A stretch of DNA of 64,000 bases from Salipiger thiooxidans (GTDB lineage: Bacteria > Pseudomonadota > Alphaproteobacteria > Rhodobacterales > Rhodobacteraceae). The position numbers and the translations under genes were made by a program. Below, piece after piece: positions 1 to 9,313 of the stretch; positions within the stretch are counted from its first letter, which is position 1, and every line of letters starts with the position of its first letter. The notes below the pieces were generated by a model. It made no database searches and was not told where the DNA came from. It worked only from the letters and a program-made list of their open reading frames with translations. The stretch spans positions 372,001-436,000 of the forward strand of contig NZ_FNAV01000002.1 in the NCBI RefSeq assembly GCF_900102075.1, read 5' to 3'.

Positions 1-426
1 GTAGTCCTGGCCACCCCAGTTCTTCACGTCCTTGCCCTCGGCGATCACGGTGCCGACACCGGTCTTGGTGTAGAAGCCGGGAATGCCGCTGCCGCCGGCG
101 CGCATGCGCTCGGCCAGCGTGCCCTGCGGGTTGAACTCGAGCTCGAGCTCGCCGCTCAGGTACTGGCGCATGAACTCGGCGTTCTCGCCCACGTAGGACG
201 ACATCATCTTCTTGATCTGCTTGGTGTCCAGCAGCTTGCCGAGGCCGAAGCCGTCGACGCCACAGTTGTTGGACGCGATGGTCAGATCCTTGACGCCGCT
301 CTCGACGATGGCGTCGATCAGCAGCTCGGGAATGCCGCAGAGACCGAACCCGCCCGCCGCGATCAGCATTCCGTCATGCAGCACCCCGTCGAGGGCCTCC
401 GCCGCGGAACCGTAGACTTTCTTCAT
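1..426 (-). CDS. scoA: 3-oxoacid CoA-transferase subunit A (partial, cut by window edge)
   Basis: The first 142 residues of the alpha subunit of a class I CoA-transferase, which moves CoA between succinyl-CoA or acetyl-CoA and a 3-oxo acid, usually in ketone-body or acetoacetate use. The start [12 protein letters not shown] and the glycine-rich signature [10 protein letters not shown] near residue 25 are typical of the SCOT/AtoD alpha subunit. It is followed by a conserved segment [12 protein letters not shown]. The 3' end lies outside the window, so the expected adjacent beta subunit cannot be checked. A purine-rich ribosome site (ggaggggag in mRNA sense) lies just upstream of the ATG. SCOT against AtoD substrate choice cannot be decided from this fragment. 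Confidence 0.9.
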   Translation of the reverse strand, partial: MKKVYGSAAEALDGVLHDGMLIAAGGFGLCGIPELLIDAIVESGVKDLTIASNNCGVDGFGLGKLLDTKQIKKMMSSYVGENAEFMRQYLSGELELEFNPQGTLAERMRAGGSGIPGFYTKTGVGTVIAEGKDVKNWGGQDY

Positions 427-529
427 GGATATCTCCCCTCCTGAAGCTGTTGCCTGAGGTTGTGCCGCGCCGCAGAGTAAGAGTCAACGAAGCCGGGCGG
501 GGACTTGCCGGGCGCCGCGCCGGGCGGGC

Positions 530-1090
530 TCAGATCACCCGGACCTGCGTGCCGATGGGGCAGAGCTGGTAGAGTTCGGCGATCTTTTCGTTGTAGAGCC
601 CGATGCACCCGTCGGACGACCGGCGCCCGATCTTCCGGGTGTCGTGGGTGCCGTGGATGATGTAGGCGGGCCAGCCGAGATACATCGCGTGGGTGCCGAG
701 CGGGTTGTCCGGGCCCGGAGGAATCGGCTTCCAGTCGGGGTAGCGCTCCATCTGGCTGGCGGTCGGCGTCCACGACGGCCCCACCACCTTGCGCACGATC
801 TCGGTATAGCCGCGCTTGGTCAGCTCGTCGGTCTTGGGCACCGAGGTCGGATAGACCCGGTAGTCGCTGCCGTCGGCGGACCAGAAGTGCAGCGCACGCG
901 ACGAGGTGTCGGCGACGATGCTGGCCTTGCCCAGGGTGTCGAAGTGGTCGCGCCAGTCCTGCATGGTGAAGCTGGAAATGTTGTGGCGCAGGATGCCCTG
1001 AGCGCGGGCCCGGGCGGGCACCAGCGGCAGGATCAGCGCAGCGCCGGCGGCGGCCAGCAGCGAACGGCGGGAGATGGGCAGATCGGACAT
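530..1090 (-). CDS. L,D-transpeptidase (YkuD fold) with Tat-like signal
   Basis: 186-residue exported enzyme expected to form 3-3 peptidoglycan crosslinks or attach proteins to peptidoglycan. The N-terminus SRRSLLAAAGAAL looks like a twin-arginine or Sec signal. The YkuD catalytic region is at the C-terminus: HGT at residues 146-148 and SSDGCIGLYN around Cys162. The classical motif is SHGC-x-R, so His is replaced by Asp and the following Arg by Gly, a pattern seen in many alphaproteobacterial members. I chose the internal Met at 1090 over the longer frame from 1168 because it puts the signal peptide at the N-terminus. It is transcribed alone between scoA and topA. A homologue of LdtR, known to control such enzymes in other Alphaproteobacteria, lies at 51.7 kb. 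Confidence 0.88.
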   Translation of the reverse strand: MSDLPISRRSLLAAAGAALILPLVPARARAQGILRHNISSFTMQDWRDHFDTLGKASIVADTSSRALHFWSADGSDYRVYPTSVPKTDELTKRGYTEIVRKVVGPSWTPTASQMERYPDWKPIPPGPDNPLGTHAMYLGWPAYIIHGTHDTRKIGRRSSDGCIGLYNEKIAELYQLCPIGTQVRVI

Positions 1091-1246
1091 GCGCGGAACC
1101 TCTGGCTGTTTCGGGGGCTGTTTCAGGATGCTCCCGACCACATGGCGCGCAAGCCGCGGCTCTTCCAATCACATATCGGTGTTGGAAGGTCACGGGATAC
1201 CGCGTCGGCGCCTTTCGGCCCGGTTCTGCGCTGCGGGCCTGCGCCT

Positions 1247-1291
1247 GCCCGTTCCGGCGCGGCGCATCGGAGGCGCCGTGCCGGAACGGGC
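1247..1291 (-). terminator. Long perfect hairpin downstream of topA
   Basis: Arms GCCCGTTCCGGC (1247-1258) and GCCGGAACGGGC (1280-1291) pair over 12 bp, with further GGCGC/GCGCC pairing inside. It begins 7 bp past the topA stop. No T-run follows on either strand, so it may be a 3'-end stabilising hairpin or a poor intrinsic terminator. Confidence 0.5.
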
Positions 1292-1297
1292 CGGGGA

Positions 1298-4069
1298 TCA
1301 GGCGTCCCCGGCGTCGCCGTCCTTCTTGGCGGCGGCCTTCTTCGGCGCGGCCTTCTTCGGCGCGGCCTTCTTGGTGGTGGTCCTCTTGGCGGTGGTCTTC
1401 TTTGCCGCCGTCTTGGCAGGTGCCTTCTTGGCCCCGGTCTTCTTGCCGCCGCCCTTCTTGGCCTGCTTCTCGGCGATCAGCGCCAGCGCCGTCTCAAGCG
1501 TCACGTCCGCGGGCTCGGTATCCTTGGGCAGGGTCGCGTTGACCTTCTCCCACTTCACGTAGGGCCCGTAACGCCCTTCGTAGACGGCGATCTTGCCGCC
1601 GTCGGGGTGCTCGCCCAGATCCTTGAGCGTCTTGGCGGCGCCACCCCGGCCACGGCCCGGGTTCGCCCGCTTCTCGGCCAGCAGTTCCACCGCGTGGTTC
1701 ATGCCGATCTCGAAGACCTCCTGGAACTCCTTGAGGTTCACGTAGACCGGTTTCTCCTCGTCGGGGAGCTGGTGCATGATGAACGGACCGAAGCGTCCGA
1801 GGTTGGACTTCACCTCGCCCCCTTCCGGGTGCATCCCAACCACGCGCGGCAGGGTCAGCAGCGTCACCGCCTTCTCGAGCGTCATGTCATCGGGCGACCA
1901 GCCCGGCAGGAACGCCCCGCCCTTCTTGGGCAGCGAGGCGCGCGGGGGCTTCTTGTTCTCGGGCGTGGGCTCGCCGCGCTGGACATAGGGGCCGAAGCGG
2001 CCCGCCTTGAGCCAGACCTCGTCGCCCTCGTGGCTGCCCAGCAGCCGCTCCTCGCCATCCGCGCCCTCGCCCGCGATGGGGCGGGTGTAGGTGCATTCGG
2101 GATAGTTGCCGCAGCCGACGAAACCGCCTGTGCGCGAGGTCTTGAGGTGCAGCCGCCCCTGCCCGCACTTGGGACAGATGCGCGGGTCCGAGCCGTCCTC
2201 CCGCGGGGGGTAGAGCTGCGGCGCCAGCGCCTCGTCGAGCACGTCGAGCACCTCGGAGATGCGCAGCTCGGAGGTCTCGCCGATGGCGGCGGAGAAGTCG
2301 CGCCAGAACTTCGCCAGCAGCGACTTGTAGTCCATCTCGCCGGCCGACACCTCGTCGAGCTCGTTCTCGAGCTCGGCGGTGAACTCGTAGCCGACGTATT
2401 TGCGGAAGAAGTTCAGCAGGAATATGGTGACGATGCGGCCCTTGTCCTCGGGGAACAGGCGGTTCTGCTCCTTGCGGACGTATTCGCGGTCCTGGATCGT
2501 GGTGATCACGCTGGCATAGGTGGAGGGACGGCCGATGCCGAGCTCTTCCATGCGCTTGACCAGCGTCGCCTCGGTGTAGCGCGGCGGCGGCTGGGTGTGG
2601 CTCTGCGTCGCCAGCACGGCGCCGTTGTCCGACAACACGGCGGCGCTGCTCTTCTGCATGCCGGCGGGCGCGTCCTCGACCACGTCCTCGGCCTTGTCGC
2701 TCGCCTTGTCGTACTGGGCCTGCAGCGTGGCCTTGGCAAAGGCGGCGGGCTCGCTCTCCATGATCTGCGGGAGGCGGTTCTCGTCATCGTCGGAGACGTC
2801 ATCGCGGCCTTCCTCGTAGACCTTGAGGAAGCCGTCGAAGAGGACGACCTGACCGGTCGCACGCAGGCCGACCTGACGATCCTCCGACAGGATCTCGACA
2901 GTGGTCCGCTCGAGCCGCGCGGCCTCCATCTGGCAGGCCAGCGTGCGCTTCCAGATCAGATCGTAGAGCTTGCGCTGGTCATCCTCGCGCAGCTTGAGGC
3001 TGGCGGCGTCCTTCGTCATGTCGGTGGGACGGATGCACTCGTGCGCTTCCTGCGCGTTCTTGGCCTTGTTCTTGTAGATCCGCGGGCTGCCCGGCACGTA
3101 TTCCTTGCCGTAGCGGTCGGCGATGGCGTCGCGGCAGGCGGTGATCGCCTCGGGGGCCATGTCGATGCCGTCGGTCCGCATGTAGGTGATGTGGCCCGCC
3201 TCGTAGAGCCGCTGCGCCGCGTTCATGCAGGCCCGGGCGCCCATGCCGAACTTGCGGCTGGCCTCCTGCTGCAGGGTCGAGGTCATGAACGGCGCCGAGG
3301 GGTTGCGGGTCGAGGGCCGGGCCTCGACGCTGTCGATCTTCAGCTTGCGCGAGGCGACGGCCTGCACCGCGAGCTCGGCCTGCGTGGCGTTGCCGATGTC
3401 GAAGCGGTCGAGCTTCTTGCCGCCAAGCACGGTGAGCCGGGCCTCGTACTCCTGGCCGCGCGGGGTCGAGAGCAGCGCCTTGATCTGCCAGTATTCGCGG
3501 GGGCGGAACGCCTCGATCTCCATCTCGCGCTCGACGATGAGCCGCAGGCAGACCGACTGCACGCGGCCGGCAGAGCGCGCGCCGGGCAGCTTGCGCCAGA
3601 GCACCGGCGAGAGGTTGAAGCCCACGAGGTAGTCGAGCGCCCGCCGGGCGAGGTAGGCCTCGACCAGCGGCGCGTCGATCTCGCGCGGGTTCTGCATCGC
3701 CTCGGTGACGGCGGACTTGGTGATGGCGTTGAAGGTCACCCGGCTGACGGCGGTGTCCTTCTTGATCGAGCGGCGCTTGGTCAGCGCCTCCCTGAGGTGC
3801 CACGAGATCGCCTCTCCCTCGCGATCGGGGTCGGTCGCGAGGATCAGTGAGTTGTCGTTTTTCAGGGCCTCGGCGATGGCGGCGACGTGCTTGCGCGAGT
3901 CGTTCGCAATCTCCCACGTCATCTCGAAATCGTGGTCCGTGTCGACAGAACCGTCCTTCGCCGGCAGGTCCCGGACGTGGCCGTATGAGGCAAGGACAGT
4001 GTAGTCGGATCCCAGATACTTGTTGATTGTCTTGGCCTTGGCCGGGGATTCGACAACGACGACTGGCAT
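1298..4069 (-). CDS. topA: DNA topoisomerase I
   Basis: 923-residue type IA topoisomerase that relaxes negative supercoils by single-strand passage. The TOPRIM domain begins at residue 1 (ESPAKAKTI, Glu7) and carries the metal-binding acidic triad in ATDPDREGE (Asp80, Asp82, Glu84). The active-site tyrosine is Tyr296 in the ITYMRTDG motif. One four-cysteine zinc-ribbon repeat (CPKCG...CGNYPEC) lies near residue 640, followed by several GRFGPYV-type topoisomerase C-terminal repeats. The last ~50 residues are a Lys/Ala-rich tail (KKTGAKKAPAKTAAKK and similar), typical of alphaproteobacterial TopA and probably DNA-binding. dprA lies upstream in the same orientation, a common pairing in Rhodobacterales. 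Confidence 0.97.
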   Translation of the reverse strand: MPVVVVESPAKAKTINKYLGSDYTVLASYGHVRDLPAKDGSVDTDHDFEMTWEIANDSRKHVAAIAEALKNDNSLILATDPDREGEAISWHLREALTKRRSIKKDTAVSRVTFNAITKSAVTEAMQNPREIDAPLVEAYLARRALDYLVGFNLSPVLWRKLPGARSAGRVQSVCLRLIVEREMEIEAFRPREYWQIKALLSTPRGQEYEARLTVLGGKKLDRFDIGNATQAELAVQAVASRKLKIDSVEARPSTRNPSAPFMTSTLQQEASRKFGMGARACMNAAQRLYEAGHITYMRTDGIDMAPEAITACRDAIADRYGKEYVPGSPRIYKNKAKNAQEAHECIRPTDMTKDAASLKLREDDQRKLYDLIWKRTLACQMEAARLERTTVEILSEDRQVGLRATGQVVLFDGFLKVYEEGRDDVSDDDENRLPQIMESEPAAFAKATLQAQYDKASDKAEDVVEDAPAGMQKSSAAVLSDNGAVLATQSHTQPPPRYTEATLVKRMEELGIGRPSTYASVITTIQDREYVRKEQNRLFPEDKGRIVTIFLLNFFRKYVGYEFTAELENELDEVSAGEMDYKSLLAKFWRDFSAAIGETSELRISEVLDVLDEALAPQLYPPREDGSDPRICPKCGQGRLHLKTSRTGGFVGCGNYPECTYTRPIAGEGADGEERLLGSHEGDEVWLKAGRFGPYVQRGEPTPENKKPPRASLPKKGGAFLPGWSPDDMTLEKAVTLLTLPRVVGMHPEGGEVKSNLGRFGPFIMHQLPDEEKPVYVNLKEFQEVFEIGMNHAVELLAEKRANPGRGRGGAAKTLKDLGEHPDGGKIAVYEGRYGPYVKWEKVNATLPKDTEPADVTLETALALIAEKQAKKGGGKKTGAKKAPAKTAAKKTTAKRTTTKKAAPKKAAPKKAAAKKDGDAGDA

Positions 4070-4213
4070 GAAATGACCACCTTTTCCTGGAATACGACCT
4101 CAGGCTGAGCAGGGGCGCATATGGCGGCGGAACATGTGGGGTGCAAGGGGGAAATGTCAATCCGGGGCCCGATGCCACGGGCCATGACCGCACGTTTCGC
4201 CCGAATTCTGCCC

Positions 4214-5410
4214 TCAGGATACGCGGGTGAGCAGCCCCCCGGGGCGCCGCTGGATGCGGCCGTCGAGCTCGAGATCGGTGAGCACCGGCGACACCGTGTC
4301 CGAGGGTTCGGCGAGATCGCGGATGAGCTGGTCCTCGGCGACCGGCACCGGCCCGAGCCGCGACAGGATCTCGGCGTGCAGCGCCGCGGTCTCGCGCAGC
4401 GAGCGGCGCTCGGGCGGGGCGATGGGCACCACGGGGGTGTCGTCGATGACCGCGTCGTCAAGGTCGAGCGGCAGCTGCGCCTGCGCGGGCGGGCGGGCGG
4501 CGGTGGCCAGCGGCCCAAGCGCCTCGATCACGTCCTCGGCGTGGCGGACCAGTCGGGCGCCGTCGCGGATCAGCAGGTTGCAGCCGCCGGCGCGGGCGTC
4601 GAGCGGATGCCCGGGCACCGCCAGCACCTCGCGCCCCATGTCGAGCGCGCAGCGCGCGGTGATGAGCGAACCGGACTTGGCCGCCGCCTCGACCACCACG
4701 GTGGCACCGGACATGCCGGCGACGATGCGGTTGCGGGCGGGGAAGTGGCGCGCCTGCGGCTGCAGGCCGATCGGCTGCTCGGACACGAGCGCCCCGCCCT
4801 GCGCGCGGATCTCTTCGGCGAGGCGGGTGTTCTCGGACGGGTAGAGCACGTCGACCCCGCCGGCGAGCACCGCGACGGTGCCGGTGGCGAGCGCCGCATC
4901 ATGGGCGGCGGTGTCGACGCCGCGGGCGAGGCCCGAGATCACCGCGTAGCCCTCGGCCCCCAGACCGCGCGCCAGTGCCCGCGCCATGCGCGTGCCGAGC
5001 GACGAGGCATTGCGCGCGCCGACCAGCGACACTGAAGGACGGGCCAGCACCTCGGGCGCGCCGCAGACCCAGAGGAAGGGCGGCGGGTCGGACACGTCGG
5101 AGAGAAGCGGCGGATAGGCGGGCTCGCCACGGAAGACCAGCACGGCGCCATGGCCGCGCGCGGCCTTGACCTCGGCCAGGGCGACGCCTTCGGGGCAGAC
5201 GTGGTAATTCTCGACCCCGGCGGCGGCGGCCACCTGCGGCAGCGCGTCGAGCGCCGCCAGCGCGGTGCCATGTTCGGAAAGCAGCCGCCAGAAGGTCGCG
5301 GGACCGACGCGGCGGGAGCGCAAGAGACGGAGCCAGGCGAACCGGTCGTCTTCCGAGGTGGGTGGGAGTGGGGGGTGAGTGGAAGATAAGCTGTTGCTGT
5401 CCTCGGCCAT
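4214..5410 (-). CDS. dprA: DNA-processing protein DprA
   Basis: 398-residue protein that loads RecA on incoming single-stranded DNA during natural transformation. The Rossmann-like core is clear: SLVGARNASSLG, GLARGVDTAAHDAAL, VLAGGVDVLYP, and SEQPIG followed by FPARNRIVAGMS. An N-terminal helical (SAM-like) region precedes it, and a winged-helix DML1-like domain ends the protein (ILSRLGPVPVAEDQLIRDL). In this group DprA is also linked to uptake of gene transfer agent DNA. The start is uncertain because the first ~20 residues are low complexity. It precedes topA by 144 bp on the same strand. Confidence 0.95.
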   Translation of the reverse strand: MAEDSNSLSSTHPPLPPTSEDDRFAWLRLLRSRRVGPATFWRLLSEHGTALAALDALPQVAAAAGVENYHVCPEGVALAEVKAARGHGAVLVFRGEPAYPPLLSDVSDPPPFLWVCGAPEVLARPSVSLVGARNASSLGTRMARALARGLGAEGYAVISGLARGVDTAAHDAALATGTVAVLAGGVDVLYPSENTRLAEEIRAQGGALVSEQPIGLQPQARHFPARNRIVAGMSGATVVVEAAAKSGSLITARCALDMGREVLAVPGHPLDARAGGCNLLIRDGARLVRHAEDVIEALGPLATAARPPAQAQLPLDLDDAVIDDTPVVPIAPPERRSLRETAALHAEILSRLGPVPVAEDQLIRDLAEPSDTVSPVLTDLELDGRIQRRPGGLLTRVS

Positions 5411-5631
5411 CCTGAACCCCGTCTGCTTGCTGAGGAATCCTTAGCCCAGACGTCCTTAATCGGAGGTAAACCAAGACCCGCCCGGCGGACGGTTTTCTCG
5501 GGCCCCGAGACAATGGACTGATAACGAAGGAAAGTTTCGCAGGGGTGACACCGGCCCCTGTCCCGGTCCGGCATGGCCGCCGGCCCGGGTGGCGCCGACA
5601 GCCGCCGAATCCCCGGCGCCCGAGTCGCGGC

Positions 5632-7053
5632 TCAGGCGGCGGCGCCGCCCACGGTCAGCCCGCCGATCATCACCGTCGGCTGGCCCACGCCCACCGGCAC
5701 CCACTGCCCCTGCTTGCCGCAGTTGCCCATCCCCGGGTCGAGCGCCATGTCGTTGCCGAGCGCGCGGATCTGCTGCAGCGCGGTGGCGCCGTCGCCGATC
5801 AGCGTCGCGCCCTTCACCGGCGCGCCGACCTTGCCGTCCTTCACCCGGTAGGCCTCGGTGCAGGAGAACACGAACTTGCCGTTGGTGATGTCGACCTGCC
5901 CGCCACCGAAGCCCACCGCCCAGATGCCATCCCTGAGATCGGCGACGATGTCGGCGGGATCGGTCTCGCCGCCCAGCATGTAGGTATTGGTCATGCGCGG
6001 CATCGGCGCGTGGGCATAGCTCTCGCGACGGCCGTTGCCGGTCGGCTCCACGCCCATCAGGCGGGCATTCTGGCGGTCCTGCATGTAGCCCACGAGGATG
6101 CCGTCCTCGATCAGCACGTTCTTGCCCGAGGGCGTGCCCTCGTCGTCGACGGTGATCGAGCCGCGCCGGTCGGGGATGGTGCCGTCGTCCAGCACCGTGA
6201 CCCCGGGCGCCGCGACGCGCTGGCCCATGAGCCCGGCAAAGGCCGACGAGCCCTTGCGGTTGAAGTCTCCCTCGAGCCCGTGGCCGATGGCCTCGTGCAG
6301 CAGGATCCCCGGCCAGCCCGGCCCGAGCACGATGTCCATGACGCCGGCGGGCGCGGGTTCGGCGCGCAGGTTCACCAGCGCGATGCGCAGCGCCTCGCGG
6401 GCCTTGGACTGCCAGTCGGCGGGCTCCATCAGCCCGTCGAGCAGGAACCGCCCGCCGCCCGAGGCGCTGCCGGCCTCGCGCCGGCCCTCGTCCTCGACGA
6501 TCACCGAGACGGTGACCCGGGTCATCGGGCGGGTATCGGTCACCAGCGTGCCCTCGGGGCGCAGGATCGCGACCTCCTGGCAGCTCGCGGCGATGGTCGC
6601 GGTAACCTGCACCACCCGCGAATCGAGACCGCGGGCATAGGCGTCGATCTCGCGCAGGGTCTCGACCTTCACCGGGAAAGCCTGCCCGGCGATCGGGTCG
6701 GCATCGGTATAGAGCTTGCGGTTGGTGCCCTGCGGCCCGGGCGCCAGCACCCCGCCGCCATCGCCCACCGCCAGCCGCACGGTCTCGGACGCGCGGCGGA
6801 TCGCGCTTTCCGAGATGTCGGTGCCGTGAGCATAGCCCGTGACCTCGCCGCGCACCGCGCGCAGACCGAAACCCTCGGAGGCGTCGTAGCTGGCGGTCTT
6901 GATTCGCCCGTCGTCCAGCACCAGCGCCTCGGCGCGGCGGCGTTCGAGGAAGAGCTCGCCGTCATCTGCACCGACCAGGGACTCGCGCAGCTGGGCAAGG
7001 CTGCAATCCAGATCGAGTGCGGAATCGAAAGGACGGAAGGGGGCGTCGGTCAT
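5632..7053 (-). CDS. tldD: Metalloprotease TldD
   Basis: 473-residue zinc peptidase subunit, expected to act with TldE/PmbA in peptide maturation and protein turnover (microcin and CcdA processing in E. coli). The metal motif HEAIGH lies at residues 253-258 and the C-terminal GGLTVGG closes the fold. The longer reading frame starts at 7083, but the Met at 7053 matches the family start and leaves room for the FNR-type box just upstream. It is divergent from the ctaC cluster. No pmbA is in the window, which is normal since the two genes are usually unlinked. Confidence 0.95.
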   Translation of the reverse strand: MTDAPFRPFDSALDLDCSLAQLRESLVGADDGELFLERRRAEALVLDDGRIKTASYDASEGFGLRAVRGEVTGYAHGTDISESAIRRASETVRLAVGDGGGVLAPGPQGTNRKLYTDADPIAGQAFPVKVETLREIDAYARGLDSRVVQVTATIAASCQEVAILRPEGTLVTDTRPMTRVTVSVIVEDEGRREAGSASGGGRFLLDGLMEPADWQSKAREALRIALVNLRAEPAPAGVMDIVLGPGWPGILLHEAIGHGLEGDFNRKGSSAFAGLMGQRVAAPGVTVLDDGTIPDRRGSITVDDEGTPSGKNVLIEDGILVGYMQDRQNARLMGVEPTGNGRRESYAHAPMPRMTNTYMLGGETDPADIVADLRDGIWAVGFGGGQVDITNGKFVFSCTEAYRVKDGKVGAPVKGATLIGDGATALQQIRALGNDMALDPGMGNCGKQGQWVPVGVGQPTVMIGGLTVGGAAA

Positions 7054-7069
7054 GTTTTCCTCGTCATAT

Positions 7070-7083
7070 TTGATCCAGATCAA
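7070..7083. promoter_or_regulatory. Perfect FNR/FnrL box
   Basis: TTGATCCAGATCAA is an exact match to the FNR-family consensus TTGAT-N4-ATCAA. It sits 16 bp from the tldD start codon and 158 bp before the ctaC start, in the shared divergent promoter region. FnrL in Rhodobacter-type bacteria uses this consensus under low oxygen. Repression or activation of either gene is inference. Confidence 0.7.
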
Positions 7084-7135
7084 AAAAAGCGCCTTTTTGC
7101 CGCAAGCGACCTGGTTTATTTGGGACAGGATCTGT

Positions 7136-7149
7136 GCTCTTTAAAGAGC
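7136..7149. promoter_or_regulatory. 14-bp perfect palindrome in ctaC leader
   Basis: GCTCTTTAAAGAGC is fully self-complementary and lies 92 bp upstream of the ctaC ATG, between the FNR box and the gene. It could be a dimeric regulator site or an RNA hairpin. No factor is assigned. Confidence 0.35.
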
Positions 7150-7241
7150 GGAGTTAAAGGGGAGGAGGTCTCTCCCGGGCGATCTGTCCGGGTTGTACTC
7201 TCCTGTGAACGAAGAAGAACGACAACCGGATCAGGTGACAT

Positions 7242-8120
7242 ATGCGCAAGATTTCGATGCTCACGGGCCTCATGTCCAGCCTACTGGCCGCTCCGGCCAT
7301 CGCACAAGACCTTGAGGTCGTCGGTCGGCCGCACCAGGGCGGCACCGGCTTCCAGCCTGCCGCCACCGAACTGGCGCGCGACCTGCAGTGGCTCGACGGA
7401 ATGCTGCTGATCATCATCACCGCCATCTGCGTGTTCGTCGCCGGCCTGATGATCTATGCCTTCATCCGCTTCAACCGCCGGAGAAACCCGACGCCTGCAA
7501 GCTTCACCCACCACACCCCGATCGAGGTGGCGTGGACGATCGTGCCGATCCTGATCCTCGTGGTCATCGGCGCCTTCTCCCTGCCCGTGCTGTTCAAGCA
7601 GCAGGAGATCCCCGAGGGCGATCTGGTGATCAAGGTGACAGGCTACCAGTGGTACTGGGGCTACGAATACGTCGGCAGCGACCTGGCCTATGACGGCTAC
7701 ATGATCGGTGCCCCGGCGACCGGCGGCGACAACCGCTTCAACGCCGATGTCGAGGCCCAGCTGGTCGAAGCCGGCTACACCGCCGACGAATGGCTGCTCG
7801 CCACCGACACCGCCGTGGTCGTGCCCGTGGGCGCCACCGTGGTGATGCAGGTGACCGGCGCCGACGTGATCCACTCGTGGACCATCCCCGCCTTCGGCGT
7901 GAAGCAGGACGCCGTTCCGGGCCGCATCGCCGAGCTGTGGTTCAACGCCGAGCGCGAGGGCGTCTACTTCGGCCAGTGCTCGGAGCTCTGCGGCATCAGC
8001 CACGCCTACATGCCGATCACCGTGAAGGTGGTGAGCCAGGAGGTCTACGACGCCTGGTTCGCGGCAGCGCAGGAAGAAGGCGGCTACGTCGACGTCCGCC
8101 AGTTCCTCGCCAACTCGTAA
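7242..8120 (+). CDS. ctaC: Cytochrome c oxidase subunit II
   Basis: 292-residue subunit II of the aa3-type oxidase, which takes electrons from cytochrome c at the CuA centre. A signal peptide (to about residue 21) is followed by two membrane helices (about 50-76 and 97-117) and a periplasmic cupredoxin domain. All CuA ligands are visible: His211 in IHSWTIP, and Cys246, Cys250, His254 and Met257 in [12 protein letters not shown]. The aromatic stretch [10 protein letters not shown] is present. First gene of a cluster with ctaB, a small membrane protein, ctaG and ctaE. Subunit I (ctaD) is not in the window, as usual in this order. Confidence 0.97.
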   Translation: MRKISMLTGLMSSLLAAPAIAQDLEVVGRPHQGGTGFQPAATELARDLQWLDGMLLIIITAICVFVAGLMIYAFIRFNRRRNPTPASFTHHTPIEVAWTIVPILILVVIGAFSLPVLFKQQEIPEGDLVIKVTGYQWYWGYEYVGSDLAYDGYMIGAPATGGDNRFNADVEAQLVEAGYTADEWLLATDTAVVVPVGATVVMQVTGADVIHSWTIPAFGVKQDAVPGRIAELWFNAEREGVYFGQCSELCGISHAYMPITVKVVSQEVYDAWFAAAQEEGGYVDVRQFLANS

Positions 8121-8186
8121 CACCCCGGGTCGCGCCCCGGAGGCGGGGCGCGACCTTTCCCGACCGACCTACTTGAAGACCGACAC

Positions 8187-9134
8187 ATGACCGACATCAG
8201 CACCAACAGCACCGTCACCACCGCCCAGCCGGGCGAGGCCCAGTTCGGTGATTACTTCGCCCTGCTCAAGCCACGGGTGATGACGCTCGTGGTGTTCACG
8301 GCGCTGGTCGGTCTGCTGGCGGCACCGGTTCCGGTGCACCCGTTCATCGGCTTCTGCGCGATTCTCTTCATCGCCGTCGGCGGCGGTGCCTCGGGCGCGC
8401 TCAACATGTGGTGGGATGCCGACATCGACCTCGTGATGAAGCGCACCGCCAAGCGCCCGATCCCCGCAGGCCGCGTCGAACCCGGCGAGGCGCTGGCGCT
8501 CGGACTGGCGCTCTCGGCCTTCTCCTGCGTGTTCCTCGCGCTGGCCACCAACGTTCTGGCGGGCGGCCTGCTGGCCTTCACCATCTTCTTCTACGTGGTG
8601 ATCTACACCATGTGGCTGAAGCGCTCGACACCGCAGAACATCGTCATCGGCGGCGCCGCGGGCGCCTTCCCCCCGATGATCGGCTGGGCCGCCGCGACCG
8701 GATCGGTCGGCGTCGAGGCCGTGCTGATGTTCTGCCTGACCTTCATGTGGACCCCGCCGCACTTCTGGGCTCTGGCGCTGTTCATGCGCTCGGACTACGA
8801 CGATGCGGGCGTGCCGATGCTGACCGTGACCCACGGCCGCCGCTCGACCCGCATCCACATCCTCGTCTACACCGTGCTTCTGGCAGCACTCGCCATCGGC
8901 ACCGGCTTCACCGCCATCGGCGGGCCGGTCTACCTTGCCGTGGCCGTGGTGCTGAACCTGCTCTTCCTCAAGGGCGCGTGGGAGATCTTCCGCCGCGACG
9001 AGGTCGCCTCGGAAGCGGACAACTTCCGCATCGAGAAACGTTTCTTCAAGCTCTCGCTGCTCTACCTCTTCGCGCATTTCGGCGCGATCCTGGTGGAAGC
9101 GGGTCTCGCCCGCTTCGGGCTCGGAGGCTGGTAA
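8187..9134 (+). CDS. ctaB: Protoheme IX farnesyltransferase (heme O synthase)
   Basis: 315-residue UbiA-superfamily membrane enzyme that adds a farnesyl group to heme b, giving heme O, the precursor of heme A for the aa3 oxidase. The prenyl-diphosphate motif [15 protein letters not shown] and the loop [19 protein letters not shown] are diagnostic. There are about eight or nine hydrophobic helices. It lies 66 bp after ctaC and 2 bp before the next small gene, so it is very probably cotranscribed. Confidence 0.96.
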   Translation: MTDISTNSTVTTAQPGEAQFGDYFALLKPRVMTLVVFTALVGLLAAPVPVHPFIGFCAILFIAVGGGASGALNMWWDADIDLVMKRTAKRPIPAGRVEPGEALALGLALSAFSCVFLALATNVLAGGLLAFTIFFYVVIYTMWLKRSTPQNIVIGGAAGAFPPMIGWAAATGSVGVEAVLMFCLTFMWTPPHFWALALFMRSDYDDAGVPMLTVTHGRRSTRIHILVYTVLLAALAIGTGFTAIGGPVYLAVAVVLNLLFLKGAWEIFRRDEVASEADNFRIEKRFFKLSLLYLFAHFGAILVEAGLARFGLGGW

Positions 9135-9136
9135 TC

Positions 9137-9313
9137 ATGGCCATCGCCAAGACACACGACCTGCACAAGCGCCGCTTCAGCCGCAACATCGGCGTCGGGC
9201 TGGTGCTTGCCGCCTTCATCGTCATCGTCTTCGGGATGACCGTGGTGAAGGTCACCAACGGCAACTTCAACGAGGCGCTGCAGGGCGCGTCGCAGGTGCA
9301 GAATGGCGATTGA
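9137..9313 (+). CDS. Small single-pass membrane protein of the cox cluster (CoxF-like)
   Basis: 58-residue protein with a basic cytoplasmic start ([11 protein letters not shown]) and one hydrophobic helix (about residues 18-38), then a short tail. It starts 2 bp after ctaB and its end overlaps the ctaG start by 11 bp, so translation is probably coupled. Small proteins at exactly this place are seen in the cox operons of Paracoccus and Rhodobacter relatives and are thought to help oxidase assembly. The function here is inferred from position only. Confidence 0.8.
   Translation: MAIAKTHDLHKRRFSRNIGVGLVLAAFIVIVFGMTVVKVTNGNFNEALQGASQVQNGD

Noticed and set aside
644-3850. 1068-residue open frame antisense to topA
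   Set aside because: It is a GC-driven shadow of topA codon bias, rich in Arg, Gly, Leu and His, with no domain; topA on the other strand has full catalytic motifs.
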